Shown: positions 9,317 to 16,941 of the stretch, in pieces | Layout: each line of letters starts with the position of its first letter | Numbering within the stretch: the stretch's first letter is position 1 | Source of the DNA: a virus | DNA: 64,000 nucleotides | Strand: one strand, 5' to 3' | IMG/VR virus record: IMGVR_UViG_3300042868_013265 | Coordinates: 20,421 to 84,420 of that record | Notes under the pieces: generated by a model | Database searches by the model: none | Told to the model about the DNA's origin: nothing | Seen by the model: only the letters and a program-made list of their open reading frames with translations | Translations under genes and position numbers: made by a program

Positions 9317-9468
9317 TGGACAAGAAATTAAAAGTAGTAATCGTAGCATCAATAGGTATTGCCGCAGTTTTGATTGGAGTGTCTTTACTCTTTATTCAAA
9401 GGGGTATTGACCGAAAAGCAATTACAGAGGAAGACCGAAATGTTTTAAGACAAATTAGAATTTCGTAA
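9316..9468 (+). CDS. Mini membrane protein (50 aa)
   Basis: A 50-residue frame starts at the ATG that shares a base with the previous stop (TAATGG) and ends at TAA two bases before the next gene. It has a basic N-terminus (MDKKLK), one membrane segment at about 7-27 (VVIVASIGIAAVLIGVSLLFI) and a charged helical tail with EEDRN and RQIRIS. Tight packing between neighbours and the positive-inside pattern support it as a real gene. It fits the set of small virion-membrane proteins. There are no catalytic residues. Confidence 0.65.
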   Translation: MDKKLKVVIVASIGIAAVLIGVSLLFIQRGIDRKAITEEDRNVLRQIRIS

Positions 9469-9470
9469 TT

Positions 9471-10196
9471 ATGGAAATCAAAATACCCGCAATTCAAAAG
9501 GAGTGGAAAGTCCCATCCAATCAACCACCTTGGAAAAACCAAGCAATATCTGTAATTAAGAAAATTAAAGCAAATTACAGTGTTCAAATGGCAAAAGCAT
9601 CACAATATACAGGTGTTCCTGTGAATATTTTGGTAGCGTTTGCGGCTACGGAGAGTGGAGGTGCTTTGAATCAAACTTTAAATGGACCATCAAAAGGTAT
9701 TATGCAAGTCAATCCGTCATCGGCTTGGCAGGCTTTATCTGACCAAATAAAAGTCGATACAATAGGTCGTTTTTATCCTTTGTATCAATTGGCACCAAAT
9801 GCATTTGTTGTAAAGAAAGCGGTTGCTGCTAATTCTGTAGGAAAGGCTACTGATTATCTCACTTTGAAGCCTGTTTCTACGGCTGCGCCTTACCTTGGAC
9901 AAAGAATGGTGGCAGATGCACAATTCGCTATTTATATGGGGTCGTTATTGTTGGCTCAGTTAATTGCAGGAACTATTGCAAAAACAGGTCAGATTCGTCT
10001 TGACCATATTATTGTAAAGTATAATGCGGGCACGGGTCGATTTAAACAGGTTGTAACAAATCGTGGTTTGGAAAGTGCGAGTGTGGATACCACCCAACTA
10101 TACAGCAAATTAGGGATTCCTGTTTCTCAAGCGTACATTGTCAAGATGATGGGAATCAATGGATATTTAGATGTGCAAAAACAGGGATTGGCGTGA
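9471..10196 (+). CDS. Lytic transglycosylase, SLT/goose-lysozyme-like
   Basis: The 241-residue protein carries SLT-fold signatures: NILVAFAATESGG (about 50-62) holding the probable catalytic Glu, SKGIMQVNPSSAW (about 70-82), a central helical region, and IIVKYNAGTGRF (about 180-191), the YNAG motif of the family. It would cleave the glycan strand of peptidoglycan between MurNAc and GlcNAc. There is no signal peptide, so delivery as a virion component or through a holin is likely. Its place among virion-membrane genes, and not beside the lysis genes at 60-63 kb, favours a role in genome entry. It ends just before a well-formed promoter. Confidence 0.85.
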   Translation: MEIKIPAIQKEWKVPSNQPPWKNQAISVIKKIKANYSVQMAKASQYTGVPVNILVAFAATESGGALNQTLNGPSKGIMQVNPSSAWQALSDQIKVDTIGRFYPLYQLAPNAFVVKKAVAANSVGKATDYLTLKPVSTAAPYLGQRMVADAQFAIYMGSLLLAQLIAGTIAKTGQIRLDHIIVKYNAGTGRFKQVVTNRGLESASVDTTQLYSKLGIPVSQAYIVKMMGINGYLDVQKQGLA

Positions 10197-10210
10197 TAAC
10201 AATAACGGCA

Positions 10211-10240
10211 TTGAACTGTAGAAAAAAGTCACTATTTTTG
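10211..10240 (+). promoter_or_regulatory. Bacteroidota-type promoter
   Basis: TTG at 10211-10213 and TATTTTTG at 10233-10240 (TAnnTTTG) are separated by 19 bp, matching the -33/-7 architecture of Bacteroidota housekeeping promoters. It lies in the only sizeable gap of this cluster and would start the transcript for the 39-residue gene at 10266 and those after it. Confidence 0.6.
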
Positions 10241-10265
10241 TTTTAACAATTTAATTAATAACGCT

Positions 10266-10385
10266 ATGTCAAACACTAAATCAGGATTCGTACCAATGGC
10301 TATTGGAATTGCATTGTCTCTTGCCACAATTTATGTTATTGCATATTTTGCAGGTAAAGGATGGGAAAAGGCAACCGATAAATAA
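10266..10385 (+). CDS. Mini membrane protein (39 aa)
   Basis: A 39-residue frame (120 bases including TAA) begins with MSNTKSGFVP, has one membrane segment at about 10-29 (MAIGIALSLATIYVIAYFAG) and ends in a charged tail GKGWEKATDK. It is the first gene after the promoter at 10211-10240, at a suitable leader distance, which argues for a translated product. It may be a major small membrane protein of the virion. The function is not otherwise visible. Confidence 0.65.
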   Translation: MSNTKSGFVPMAIGIALSLATIYVIAYFAGKGWEKATDK

Positions 10386-10387
10386 TT

Positions 10388-10882
10388 GTGCAAGGAATCT
10401 TTAAACAAATATTGGATGCGACGGAAGGTCGTCACGCAAGTGGAGTTCTCTATGCAGGGGCTGTAGGAATTTTATTGTCTAATATTATACCAACCCCCGC
10501 TGAAGCATTATTCTACCATACTGAAAAGAAACTCAGAAATAAATGGGATAATGATGAAATAACTGCTGAAAAATATTGGCAAAAAACTGCAAGCGCATAT
10601 TACTTGTATAAACCCGTTTGGTGGGGACTTGTAATCAGTGCAATGTATTTTACCAAGGGCGATGTGAAAAACAAAGCAAAAATTGGTTTAATAATTGTAA
10701 CTGCAGGTGCGGTTGTGGGCATAATTTACAAAAATTACACAAAAGACATTCGCGATATACGTCGAGAAGTATTGACTTCTATGGAGCCCAAGAAAAATGT
10801 TACAGGTCCTACAAAACCTGTAAAGGTGGGTCAATATAGGTCAGTTCTCAGAAAAGGCAACGTATTGAAGTTTGTCGCTTAA
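10388..10882 (+). CDS. Multi-pass membrane protein
   Basis: The 164-residue protein starts at GTG, two bases after the preceding stop. Hydrophobic segments lie near 18-37 (SGVLYAGAVGILLSNIIP), 77-92 (VWWGLVISAMYF) and 98-117 (IGLIIVTAGAVVGIIYKN), with amphipathic, charged loops between them and a basic C-terminal tail. It is the most hydrophobic of the early cluster and could be a membrane scaffold or part of a DNA-translocation channel. I recognise no family. An embedded frame at 10618-10839 is a shadow. Confidence 0.65.
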   Translation: MQGIFKQILDATEGRHASGVLYAGAVGILLSNIIPTPAEALFYHTEKKLRNKWDNDEITAEKYWQKTASAYYLYKPVWWGLVISAMYFTKGDVKNKAKIGLIIVTAGAVVGIIYKNYTKDIRDIRREVLTSMEPKKNVTGPTKPVKVGQYRSVLRKGNVLKFVA

Positions 10883-10892
10883 TAAATAAAAA

Positions 10893-11252
10893 ATGGAAAA
10901 TTCAACAGCAACACCTGCAGCAGCAGCACCCGCAACACCCGCAGCACCTGCGGCACCCGCAGCACCCGCGGCACCATCAGCACCCGCTATGGCACACGGT
11001 GGTAGCGTTGCAGACGCAGCACCACAAATGATAGAGGGTGGTGATGTATCATCAATAGAAAATAATTGGGGCACTTGGATAGCCATCGGTTTAGTCTCTC
11101 TTACGCTTGTTGCATTAATTTTACAGATTGCTGTACATCGCAAAAATTTGAAAAAAGTCGATGCAGACGATGAAGCATTGCTTAAAGATGTCAGAGAACT
11201 GAAAATGAATGTGAAGAAACAAATGGGCGAAAAGTATGAAACCTTGGCTTGA
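10893..11252 (+). CDS. Membrane protein with Ala/Pro-rich arm and MAHGG motif
   Basis: The 119-residue protein has an N-terminal low-complexity arm of Ala-Pro repeats (about 7-32), then AMAHGGSV and MIEGGDV, one membrane segment at about 68-90 (WIAIGLVSLTLVALILQIAV), and a charged coiled-coil tail. The MAHGG resembles the MA(x)GG motif of the large protein at 3975-7259, which may mark a shared processing site. The Ala/Pro arm could be a flexible spacer crossing the virion. Its end overlaps the PAP2 gene start by 17 bases. Confidence 0.7.
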   Translation: MENSTATPAAAAPATPAAPAAPAAPAAPSAPAMAHGGSVADAAPQMIEGGDVSSIENNWGTWIAIGLVSLTLVALILQIAVHRKNLKKVDADDEALLKDVRELKMNVKKQMGEKYETLA

Positions 11253-11883
11253 CGAAGTTACATATGGCAACCCAAATGATGAACTACTTCCTTATTTAGA
11301 AAAAGGGGAATTCGATTTCGTTTACGAATCCCTAAAAAAATATCCCTTTCCCAAAAACACTTCGGAGACGACGAGGGATGAAATGAGAGAACTGATTTCA
11401 ATTCAGAACGCTCCCGAACAAAAAAACGAAGAAATTATGTCGAGGTATCTAAACTACGACGAACACTTCGGAGATGTGATAAAAACCTATTGTAAGGAAA
11501 AAATAGGTGTAGATATGGATGAGGTTATTGACTCAATAACAAAAGATGGGTACTATGTTCTTGTTAAATTAAAATTTTTCTATCAGCGACCACGCCCCTA
11601 TCAGTTGGCACAATATTTAAGGGCGCGGCTTTTTCCATATAAGGCCCCTTCTGCACTGACTCCCGCATATCCTTCGGGACATTCATTTGAGTCATATGCG
11701 TTAGCGGAATTTATTGGAAGTAAATATCCTGAACACTATCAGTTTTTAACTGATTTAGCACACGACATATCAATTAGTCGATTATTTCTTGGATTGCATT
11801 TTGCCTCGGATTTGGATTTTGGCAGATTTGCGGCTAAAAAATATGTCGGCTCAAAACAATTTGCAAGTAAATATGGAATATGA
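11236..11883 (+). CDS. PAP2-superfamily phosphatase
   Basis: The 215-residue protein contains the three-part PAP2/acid phosphatase signature in order: KFFYQRPRP (about 113-121), PSGHS (about 145-149) and SRLFLGLHFASD (about 178-189), giving the usual Lys/Arg, the acid-base His, and the nucleophilic His with its Asp. The fold normally removes phosphate from lipids or small phosphoesters. I see no convincing membrane helices, so it resembles the soluble class A acid phosphatases. It overlaps genes on both sides. In a membrane-containing virion it might act on host phospholipid or undecaprenyl pyrophosphate. That role is speculation, while the family call is firm. Confidence 0.85.
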   Translation: MKPWLDEVTYGNPNDELLPYLEKGEFDFVYESLKKYPFPKNTSETTRDEMRELISIQNAPEQKNEEIMSRYLNYDEHFGDVIKTYCKEKIGVDMDEVIDSITKDGYYVLVKLKFFYQRPRPYQLAQYLRARLFPYKAPSALTPAYPSGHSFESYALAEFIGSKYPEHYQFLTDLAHDISISRLFLGLHFASDLDFGRFAAKKYVGSKQFASKYGI

Positions 11884-12286
11884 ATTTCTTGTAACTCCTA
11901 TTGGAAAGCCACGAATGACGCAAAGGGATAAATGGTTGAATCCTCCGCGTAAACCTGTCTTGAATTATAGACTTGCAAAAAATGGTTTGCAATTTTATGC
12001 TTGTGAACAAAAATTTACTTTGCCCGAAATTATTAATGTTATTTTTGTTTTACCTGTTTCACTAACTTGGAGCAAAAAGAAAAAAACATCAATGATTGGG
12101 CACCCACATCGTCAAAAACCTGATTTAGACAACATCCTCAAATTTTTGATGGATGGTTTGATGCCCAACGGTGGTGATGAAGTTGTACATACCATAAACG
12201 CCCGTAAAATTTGGGGTGAAGAAGGTAAAATATTAATTGAAACAAACAATGACCCGACAACGCAAAATCGAAACGAAACCAATTGA
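11873..12286 (+). CDS. rusA: RusA-like Holliday junction resolvase
   Basis: The 137-residue protein is read from ATG 11873. In-frame ATG 11843 and the more upstream TTG would lengthen it into the PAP2 gene without family support. It begins FLVTPIGKPRMTQRD, typical of RusA, and has KPDLDNILKFLMDGL (about 81-95) with the two catalytic Asp residues, followed by NGGDEVVH supplying the third. RusA enzymes cut four-way junctions as dimers and are common in phages, where they resolve replication or recombination intermediates before packaging. It sits just upstream of a DnaA-like protein and the packaging ATPase, consistent with clearing branches from DNA to be packaged. Confidence 0.85.
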   Translation: MEYEFLVTPIGKPRMTQRDKWLNPPRKPVLNYRLAKNGLQFYACEQKFTLPEIINVIFVLPVSLTWSKKKKTSMIGHPHRQKPDLDNILKFLMDGLMPNGGDEVVHTINARKIWGEEGKILIETNNDPTTQNRNETN

Positions 12287-12683
12287 ACAACTATTTTCAG
12301 CATTAAGTGAAACGCTGAATGAAATTGGTTATATGAGAACAATTCACCTTCTGAGGAAGGGGCAAGAAAATGTATGGAATTCTGATTTAAAACTTGCAAC
12401 GGATGCTGTTTGCAAGGTGTTTAATATATCTCCCGACGTAGTATTTGGCAAATCAAGAAAATATCCCCGAAAATATGCTTTTGCAATTTGGGTTTATTTA
12501 TCATACACTAAATTAAATTATACTTTGCCTGACTTAGTGAATTATACACACAAGTCGTTATCCACTATTAGCAAGGCGAAAGGCACAATCGACAATCGAA
12601 GAAACACAACGGCATTTGAAAAAAAGATTAATGACAAACTTGATGAATGCATCACAATCATAAATGAAATTAAACCCGAATAA
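12249..12683 (+). CDS. Stand-alone DnaA domain IV-like DNA-binding protein
   Basis: The 144-residue protein is read from ATG 12249, the first ATG. The C-terminal two thirds match the DnaA domain IV helix-turn-helix: VCKVFNISPDVVFGKSRKYPRKYAFAI, then YTHKSLSTISKAKGTID, where the SRK basic loop and the hKSLSTIS recognition helix correspond to those that read DnaA boxes. No AAA+ domain is present. It could bind DnaA-box-like sites in the viral genome and direct origin firing, repression or packaging. It overlaps RusA by 38 bases and the next gene by one base (TAATGATGG). Confidence 0.75.
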   Translation: MTRQRKIETKPIEQLFSALSETLNEIGYMRTIHLLRKGQENVWNSDLKLATDAVCKVFNISPDVVFGKSRKYPRKYAFAIWVYLSYTKLNYTLPDLVNYTHKSLSTISKAKGTIDNRRNTTAFEKKINDKLDECITIINEIKPE

Positions 12684-13660
12684 TGATGGAAAATACAGAA
12701 AATGTGAATTCAGAAATCTTTGAAGATTTCTCCCCGCTTACGCAAGACAATGTAATTCAACGTGATTACACAAAACCAAACGTAGACTATTCCCAAGTCA
12801 ATGCAAGCCCTATTGAAGAGCCCATATTTACCGCACCTTCTTTTGAGGATATGGATAAACATTGGAACTCAAAAGGAGTTGAAGAGGCGCAAATCATAGA
12901 TGAAAAGGCAAGTGCAAATCCATATACTGAAAACCTTGATAAAAAAGACCAACGGAAAGCGTCAGCGGCTTTAGTCGAGGCTTTATTGGATGGGTATTCT
13001 CAGTTAAATAAATTTGGTAACAAACTTGTTCAATTCAATCCCGAAAAAATTCAAGCGATGATGCGCTCAGGGGAAATAGACCCTGATTTGACCATCCCTA
13101 TTAATGGTAGGAATATTGGAGTGCTCGACTATGTAAACGCATACAATGAGGAAACGTCAACGGTTATTTCTGTGGATGATGACTTCAAAGACAAGGTTCG
13201 TCCTTTGTTAATTGAAGAATTTATGGAGCGGAATATCGGTATGACCCGCCTACAACTTATTGGATATTATTTTGGTACAGATTTGTTGACTAAGGGAACA
13301 TTAATTTATTCATTAAGAAAGCAAAATCAAGCAGTATTGGATTCATTGGTGGAAATAAGTAATAATTCACGTCCTGCGCCAACACCACAAGCAAGTCGTG
13401 TAGAGAAGACTGAACCTAATACTGAAGAGAAGCCTGTTAGGGAGCCACAACGCGAATTTGTAGAACCCGAGGAAGAATACGCTGTGATTGAGGATTTCGA
13501 ACCAATCATTGAAGTGAAAAATGCAAATGACGACGTGAAGCGTTCAAGAAAACCAACAGCAGGACCAAGGTTCGGTGACAGTGCGATTTTAGAACAAATG
13601 GAACAAATTGCCAATGGTGAAACCTCGTCCAAGCGTAGAGGAAGACCAAGGAAAAAATAA
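12683..13660 (+). CDS. Acidic protein with AT-hook-like C-terminus, partner of the packaging ATPase?
   Basis: The 325-residue protein has a disordered acidic N-terminus (1-85), a helical central domain (about 90-225) and a Pro/Glu-rich linker. The last dozen residues (SSKRRGRPRKK) contain the RGRP core of an AT-hook, which inserts into the minor groove of AT-rich DNA. It ends nine bases before the ATPase, so DNA capture for packaging or a scaffolding role is plausible. I recognise no family. Two adjacent ATGs (12683 and 12686) could serve as start. Confidence 0.7.
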   Translation: MMENTENVNSEIFEDFSPLTQDNVIQRDYTKPNVDYSQVNASPIEEPIFTAPSFEDMDKHWNSKGVEEAQIIDEKASANPYTENLDKKDQRKASAALVEALLDGYSQLNKFGNKLVQFNPEKIQAMMRSGEIDPDLTIPINGRNIGVLDYVNAYNEETSTVISVDDDFKDKVRPLLIEEFMERNIGMTRLQLIGYYFGTDLLTKGTLIYSLRKQNQAVLDSLVEISNNSRPAPTPQASRVEKTEPNTEEKPVREPQREFVEPEEEYAVIEDFEPIIEVKNANDDVKRSRKPTAGPRFGDSAILEQMEQIANGETSSKRRGRPRKK

Positions 13661-13669
13661 TTTAAAAAT

Positions 13670-14491
13670 ATGAGAGAACCATTATTGGGCGTAGCCGTCG
13701 GAAAGAAAGGGGTAGGGAAAACCTTTACAACCAATAGGGTGATTAAACAATATGTGATGGGTAATCCCGCTTCGGGAATTATGCCAAGAAAAGTTTTGAT
13801 TTTAGATGCAAACGATGAATATACTGAGTATAAGGCAATTGCATTAAAGGATTTGATGTTGTTTAGTGTACACCCTTTGGTTGAAGCAAGAAGAATTAGA
13901 CCGATTCACCCCGACGGTAAAAAAATGACCTTGGATGATTTGGCTGCTACGTTGAATTATATTTTGGAGGTATTTTCAGGGGGCCTATTATTGATTGAAG
14001 ACATTAATCGATTTACTTCTGATTTTATGCCACAAGATTTAATGGGAGCGATTGCGACGAATCGACATCGTGACTTGGACATCATTTTACACTATCAAGG
14101 TATAGGTCGTATTGGAACGAAGGTATGGCAAAATATCAATTGGCTAAGGATGCATAAAATTACGGAGTCCGCAATCAGGCACGCCAAAAAGTTTGAAGAT
14201 AAATATGAGATAATCCGTATATGCGAATTGATGGTAAACATTCAGTATTTTTTGGGTAACGAAAGGACTTTTCAGTACATCGATTGTGAGAATATGTGTT
14301 TTCAAGGTAAGGTGGATGAAAAACTATTTGCAGATGCTTGTAAGCAATATTTGGAGGAAAATTATCGTAGAATTATTTCACCACTTTTACAGATTCGTGG
14401 TGTGGGTGATAAAAAGAAATTTACTGCAGATACCGCAATGAAGTCTGAGATGGAAAGATTGCGTAAAATGTATTTAAAAAGGCAAGTGTAA
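13670..14491 (+). CDS. FtsK/HerA-type P-loop ATPase, probable genome-packaging motor
   Basis: The 273-residue protein has Walker A GKKGVGKT at 11-18, the early strand VLILDANDEYTEY (about 43-55) typical of HerA-related packaging ATPases, Walker B GGLLLIEDINRF (about 104-115) and a following NRHRDLDIILHYQG region. The length is close to the 200-300 residues usual for packaging ATPases of tailless membrane-containing viruses, and it lacks the nuclease domain of tailed-phage terminases. It would power DNA translocation into a preformed capsid. It is followed by a strong terminator and then the capsid candidate, a gene order seen in PRD1/PM2-like viruses. A plasmid-transfer or Zot-like role is the main alternative. 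Confidence 0.8.
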   Translation: MREPLLGVAVGKKGVGKTFTTNRVIKQYVMGNPASGIMPRKVLILDANDEYTEYKAIALKDLMLFSVHPLVEARRIRPIHPDGKKMTLDDLAATLNYILEVFSGGLLLIEDINRFTSDFMPQDLMGAIATNRHRDLDIILHYQGIGRIGTKVWQNINWLRMHKITESAIRHAKKFEDKYEIIRICELMVNIQYFLGNERTFQYIDCENMCFQGKVDEKLFADACKQYLEENYRRIISPLLQIRGVGDKKKFTADTAMKSEMERLRKMYLKRQV

Positions 14492-14526
14492 GTTACATTA
14501 AGTGTACTATACAAATAATCGATAAG

Positions 14527-14550
14527 CCCCCTTGTAAACAGGGGGTTTTT
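14527..14550 (+). terminator. Rho-independent terminator after the ATPase
   Basis: Stem CCCCCT/AGGGGG (14527-14532 with 14540-14545) and a 7-base loop are followed by a run of five T. It ends the upstream operon and insulates the following, presumably highly expressed, capsid-candidate transcript. Confidence 0.85.
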
Positions 14551-14629
14551 CATTTTATATACTTGTATTTTACCATACAAATATTATTTGCTAAAATAAT
14601 CAATCGATAATAGTACATTTTATCAAAGG

Positions 14630-14637
14630 TATTTTTG
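14630..14637 (+). promoter_or_regulatory. Probable promoter -7 element for the capsid-candidate operon
   Basis: TATTTTTG matches TAnnTTTG and lies between a terminator and the 37-residue gene at 14678, so a promoter is required about here. No good TTG is visible 18-20 bp upstream, so the assignment rests on the -7 element and context. Confidence 0.45.
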
Positions 14638-14677
14638 AAACAATAAGCAGTCTGAACGGCTTATAAAACAAAAACTT

Positions 14678-14791
14678 ATGAACGTAGAATCTTTAAAAAA
14701 AATCGGAGGACAAGTCCTTTTAATTGTAGTCGGTGTTATTGTTGCTAATGAAATTCAAAAGCAAATTGACAAACGTCGCGCAGCAATGTAA
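14678..14791 (+). CDS. Mini membrane protein (37 aa) preceding the capsid candidate
   Basis: A 37-residue frame (MNVESLKKIG...) has one membrane segment at about 11-25 (GQVLLIVVGVIVANE) and a basic tail (KQIDKRRAAM). It has its own A-rich leader after the -7 element and is followed by another A-rich leader and the capsid candidate. The promoter-proximal position suggests high expression, as for a small abundant virion-membrane protein. Confidence 0.65.
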   Translation: MNVESLKKIGGQVLLIVVGVIVANEIQKQIDKRRAAM

Positions 14792-14829
14792 ACTCACAAA
14801 AAAACAAAAACCTTAAAAAAACAAAAACT

Positions 14830-15531
14830 ATGAATAATGTCCGTAAATACCTTGCTGACGCACAAAATCGTGCTCACGAGGGCTTCTTGAATGCCGATGG
14901 CTTCTTTGATGACGATTTGAACTTCACCGCAGGTGATGATTTTATGAATGCAAATGGCAACGACGCTATGCCTGCTGCCGCTCCAACCTCACAACCTTAC
15001 ATCATTCAAATTTCTAACACAGGTTCTGCTGTTGCGAATTTCAGTGTATTGGGTTCTTACGAGCAGTTGGGTGATACTGCAGCATTTACTTCGGGTAACT
15101 TTATATCAGGAGACGTGACTATTTCGTCTGCTATTCCAAACGTAACCTATCAGCAAATGTTGTATCAGTTTATGAACAACCCTTTCAGCACAGGTTTGAC
15201 TTACATTCAGTCTTCTTCAAACACACAGTTGTTGGAAACAATCAGTGTGCAAACTAAAGACGCGAATGGTAACGTGGCCCAAAAGCCTTTGGTGCCTACT
15301 ATTGACCCATATCAGTTTCAGACTACCGTCCTTGCTCTCCGTTTCGGATACAGAATTGACGGTTACACTAAATTGATTTTGAATTCAATTTTGGCTTCAA
15401 CCACCGTGAAGTTGTATCTGTACCCTGCAGACAACATCAACTTGGCTCGTGGATTGTCAGGACGCGCTGTATCAAAAGATTTCAGCAGCCCAGGCATTGT
15501 ACGTGCTCAAACCGTGAAAATCCAAGGTTAA
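14830..15531 (+). CDS. Candidate major capsid protein (beta-rich, jelly-roll-like)
   Basis: The 233-residue protein has a flexible N-terminal arm (1-55) with NADGFF and an Ala/Pro stretch, then a run of short alternating strands (PYIIQISNTGSAVANFSVLG; ETISVQTKDANG; FQTTVLALRFGYRIDG; TTVKLYLYPAD). This is consistent with a single or compact jelly roll. There is no membrane segment and few charged patches. Position supports the call: it has its own transcript between two strong terminators, with an A-rich leader, directly after the packaging ATPase. The C-terminus (SKDFSSPGIVRAQTVKIQ) is echoed at the N-terminus of the membrane protein at 17170. At 233 residues it would be short for a double jelly roll, so the fold needs structure prediction. 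Confidence 0.6.
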   Translation: MNNVRKYLADAQNRAHEGFLNADGFFDDDLNFTAGDDFMNANGNDAMPAAAPTSQPYIIQISNTGSAVANFSVLGSYEQLGDTAAFTSGNFISGDVTISSAIPNVTYQQMLYQFMNNPFSTGLTYIQSSSNTQLLETISVQTKDANGNVAQKPLVPTIDPYQFQTTVLALRFGYRIDGYTKLILNSILASTTVKLYLYPADNINLARGLSGRAVSKDFSSPGIVRAQTVKIQG

Positions 15532-15552
15532 TCCCTTTTTTACGATTTATAG

Positions 15553-15591
15553 AAAAGGGGCGATGGCACACAGCCTCGCCCCTTTTTTTTT
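15553..15591 (+). terminator. Strong rho-independent terminator after the capsid candidate
   Basis: AAAAGGGGCGA pairs with TCGCCCCTTTT, with an extra GGC/GCC inner stem and a single bulged T, followed by a T run. It is among the strongest hairpins in the window and closes the two-gene unit 14678-15531. Confidence 0.85.
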
Positions 15592-15613
15592 AATAGGCTA
15601 AAATCAAATAATT

Positions 15614-15784
15614 ATGGCATATAAAGTCAAATTGGGTAACAAGGATTACTTCTCAGAAGAATTTTCTTCAGAGACGGAAGCAAAAAAAGCAAAGTATTTC
15701 GCCATTGTAGGTGCAAAAACTTTTCGCAGTGCATCGAAATCGATGGACACAAAAATTGTAAAAGTTGTAAAAAAGAAAAAATAA
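15614..15784 (+). CDS. Small basic protein (56 aa)
   Basis: The 56-residue frame starts MAYKVKLGNKDYFS and ends with a poly-basic tail (KVVKKKK), and its stop overlaps the next start (TAATGA). The first half could form a short beta hairpin, followed by a helix with SETEAKKAKYFA. There is no membrane segment. The basic tail suggests contact with DNA or acidic membrane. It lies below usual gene-length cut-offs but is tightly packed. Confidence 0.6.
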   Translation: MAYKVKLGNKDYFSEEFSSETEAKKAKYFAIVGAKTFRSASKSMDTKIVKVVKKKK

Positions 15785-16167
15785 TGACAATCTACGAGTA
15801 TATCGCAAGAAACAATCCGATGGGTGCTAAAAGAGTAATTGAATCTTTTGGCTATGTGGTAACACAACCTAAAAAAATGGGCGATAACCTTCGTATGTTG
15901 GTTGCGCAAGAAGGAGAGCCCGCTTTAAAAGCAGTCGTTGATTTACATCCTGATAAAGACTTAATTTTAGAAGTTTTCGGGAATAGTCAAAGTGTTAAAG
16001 CAACGGGTGAAAATTTCTTTGGAGCCGATGGTCTACTTCAAAGCGCAGTTTTAAATAACAACCAACAGCAAAATGACAGCAACAATAAAATGGTGCTTCA
16101 AACAAACACATTAATTGTGGCCTTATCACTCCTTGTAGTTGCAGGGTTAATATTAAAGAATCGATGA
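15784..16167 (+). CDS. C-terminally anchored membrane protein
   Basis: The 127-residue protein has a helical globular head (1-90; IYEYIARNNPMGAKRVIESFG), a Gln/Asn-rich linker and one C-terminal membrane segment (about 106-123, TLIVALSLLVVAGLIL) ending in KNR. A FFGADGLL motif in the linker region recalls the NADGG-like motifs of other proteins in this cluster. It overlaps its neighbours by one and four bases. It is probably a virion protein whose head contacts the capsid shell. Confidence 0.7.
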   Translation: MTIYEYIARNNPMGAKRVIESFGYVVTQPKKMGDNLRMLVAQEGEPALKAVVDLHPDKDLILEVFGNSQSVKATGENFFGADGLLQSAVLNNNQQQNDSNNKMVLQTNTLIVALSLLVVAGLILKNR

Positions 16168-16766
16168 AAAATTTGAAACCTAACGAAATTTACGCTGTAT
16201 CAGCGATGACAATTGACAACAATACTGAAGGGGTAAAAACCCTGATTACAAAGTATGGTGTCATTTTGCCAAACAATGCAAGTCGAAGTGATATTGACAA
16301 AGCATTTGCAGCCCTTTTAAGAAAGAGTAAATCTTTCCGCAACGATTTTGCTGTATTGGCGGCAAATGAAAGTCAGAAGAGCGAAAACTTCTCAAATTTT
16401 ATGGAATTTTTAGGTATGTCAGGAAGAGGTATTGGAACAGCAAGTGCTCCTTTAAAAACTCCCGACCCAATTCCTGTAAAAACAAGTTTACCGAACACAA
16501 CTGCAAAAAAACCAAGTGCATTTGCGGAAGCATTTGATGCTGACACAATTAGAAACGTCATCAATACGGGATTAAATATTTGGGCTACCCGCTCAGGTAC
16601 TACAGCCTCAACTACAAATGATTTACAATCAGGTAGGGAATCTTTGAATTTACAACCCCAAAGTCAACAAACACGTGGTATTGGAACGACGGGAATCGTT
16701 TTGATTTCAATTGGTGCACTTGCAGCGGTAGGTGTTTTGATTTATTACCTATCTAAAAACAAATGA
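16164..16766 (+). CDS. C-terminally anchored membrane protein
   Basis: The 200-residue protein has an N-terminal helical domain (about 1-85; AFAALLRKSKSFRNDFAVLAA), a long Pro/Thr/Ser linker (about 90-165) and one membrane segment (about 173-195, IVLISIGALAAVGVLIYYL) with the basic end SKNK. It shares its layout with the preceding gene, and the two may be distant paralogues. No catalytic motif is visible. It overlaps the upstream gene by four bases. Confidence 0.7.
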   Translation: MKNLKPNEIYAVSAMTIDNNTEGVKTLITKYGVILPNNASRSDIDKAFAALLRKSKSFRNDFAVLAANESQKSENFSNFMEFLGMSGRGIGTASAPLKTPDPIPVKTSLPNTTAKKPSAFAEAFDADTIRNVINTGLNIWATRSGTTASTTNDLQSGRESLNLQPQSQQTRGIGTTGIVLISIGALAAVGVLIYYLSKNK

Positions 16767-16767
16767 T

Positions 16768-16941
16768 ATGGAAAATAAAGATTATACCAAAGTCGTTGGA
16801 TACTCTCAAATAGGTGGTGCCATAGGTATCATTTATGCATTTTCAACAAAATCAGGATTCTTCAAAGGGGTCGGCTATTATTTAGTTGGGTCTTTTGTTG
16901 CAGGACTGATTGCATCAGGTGTGACCGCAGTAAAGAAATAA
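16768..16941 (+). CDS. Small two-segment membrane protein (57 aa)
   Basis: The 57-residue frame starts at ATG 16768, one base after the previous stop, and its stop overlaps the next ATG. Gly-rich hydrophobic segments lie at about 10-25 (GYSQIGGAIGIIYAFS) and 36-53 (GYYLVGSFVAGLIASGV), with a basic VKK end. Glycine-zipper-like spacing suggests tight helix packing. It is probably a virion-membrane component and could form oligomers. Confidence 0.6.
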   Translation: MENKDYTKVVGYSQIGGAIGIIYAFSTKSGFFKGVGYYLVGSFVAGLIASGVTAVKK

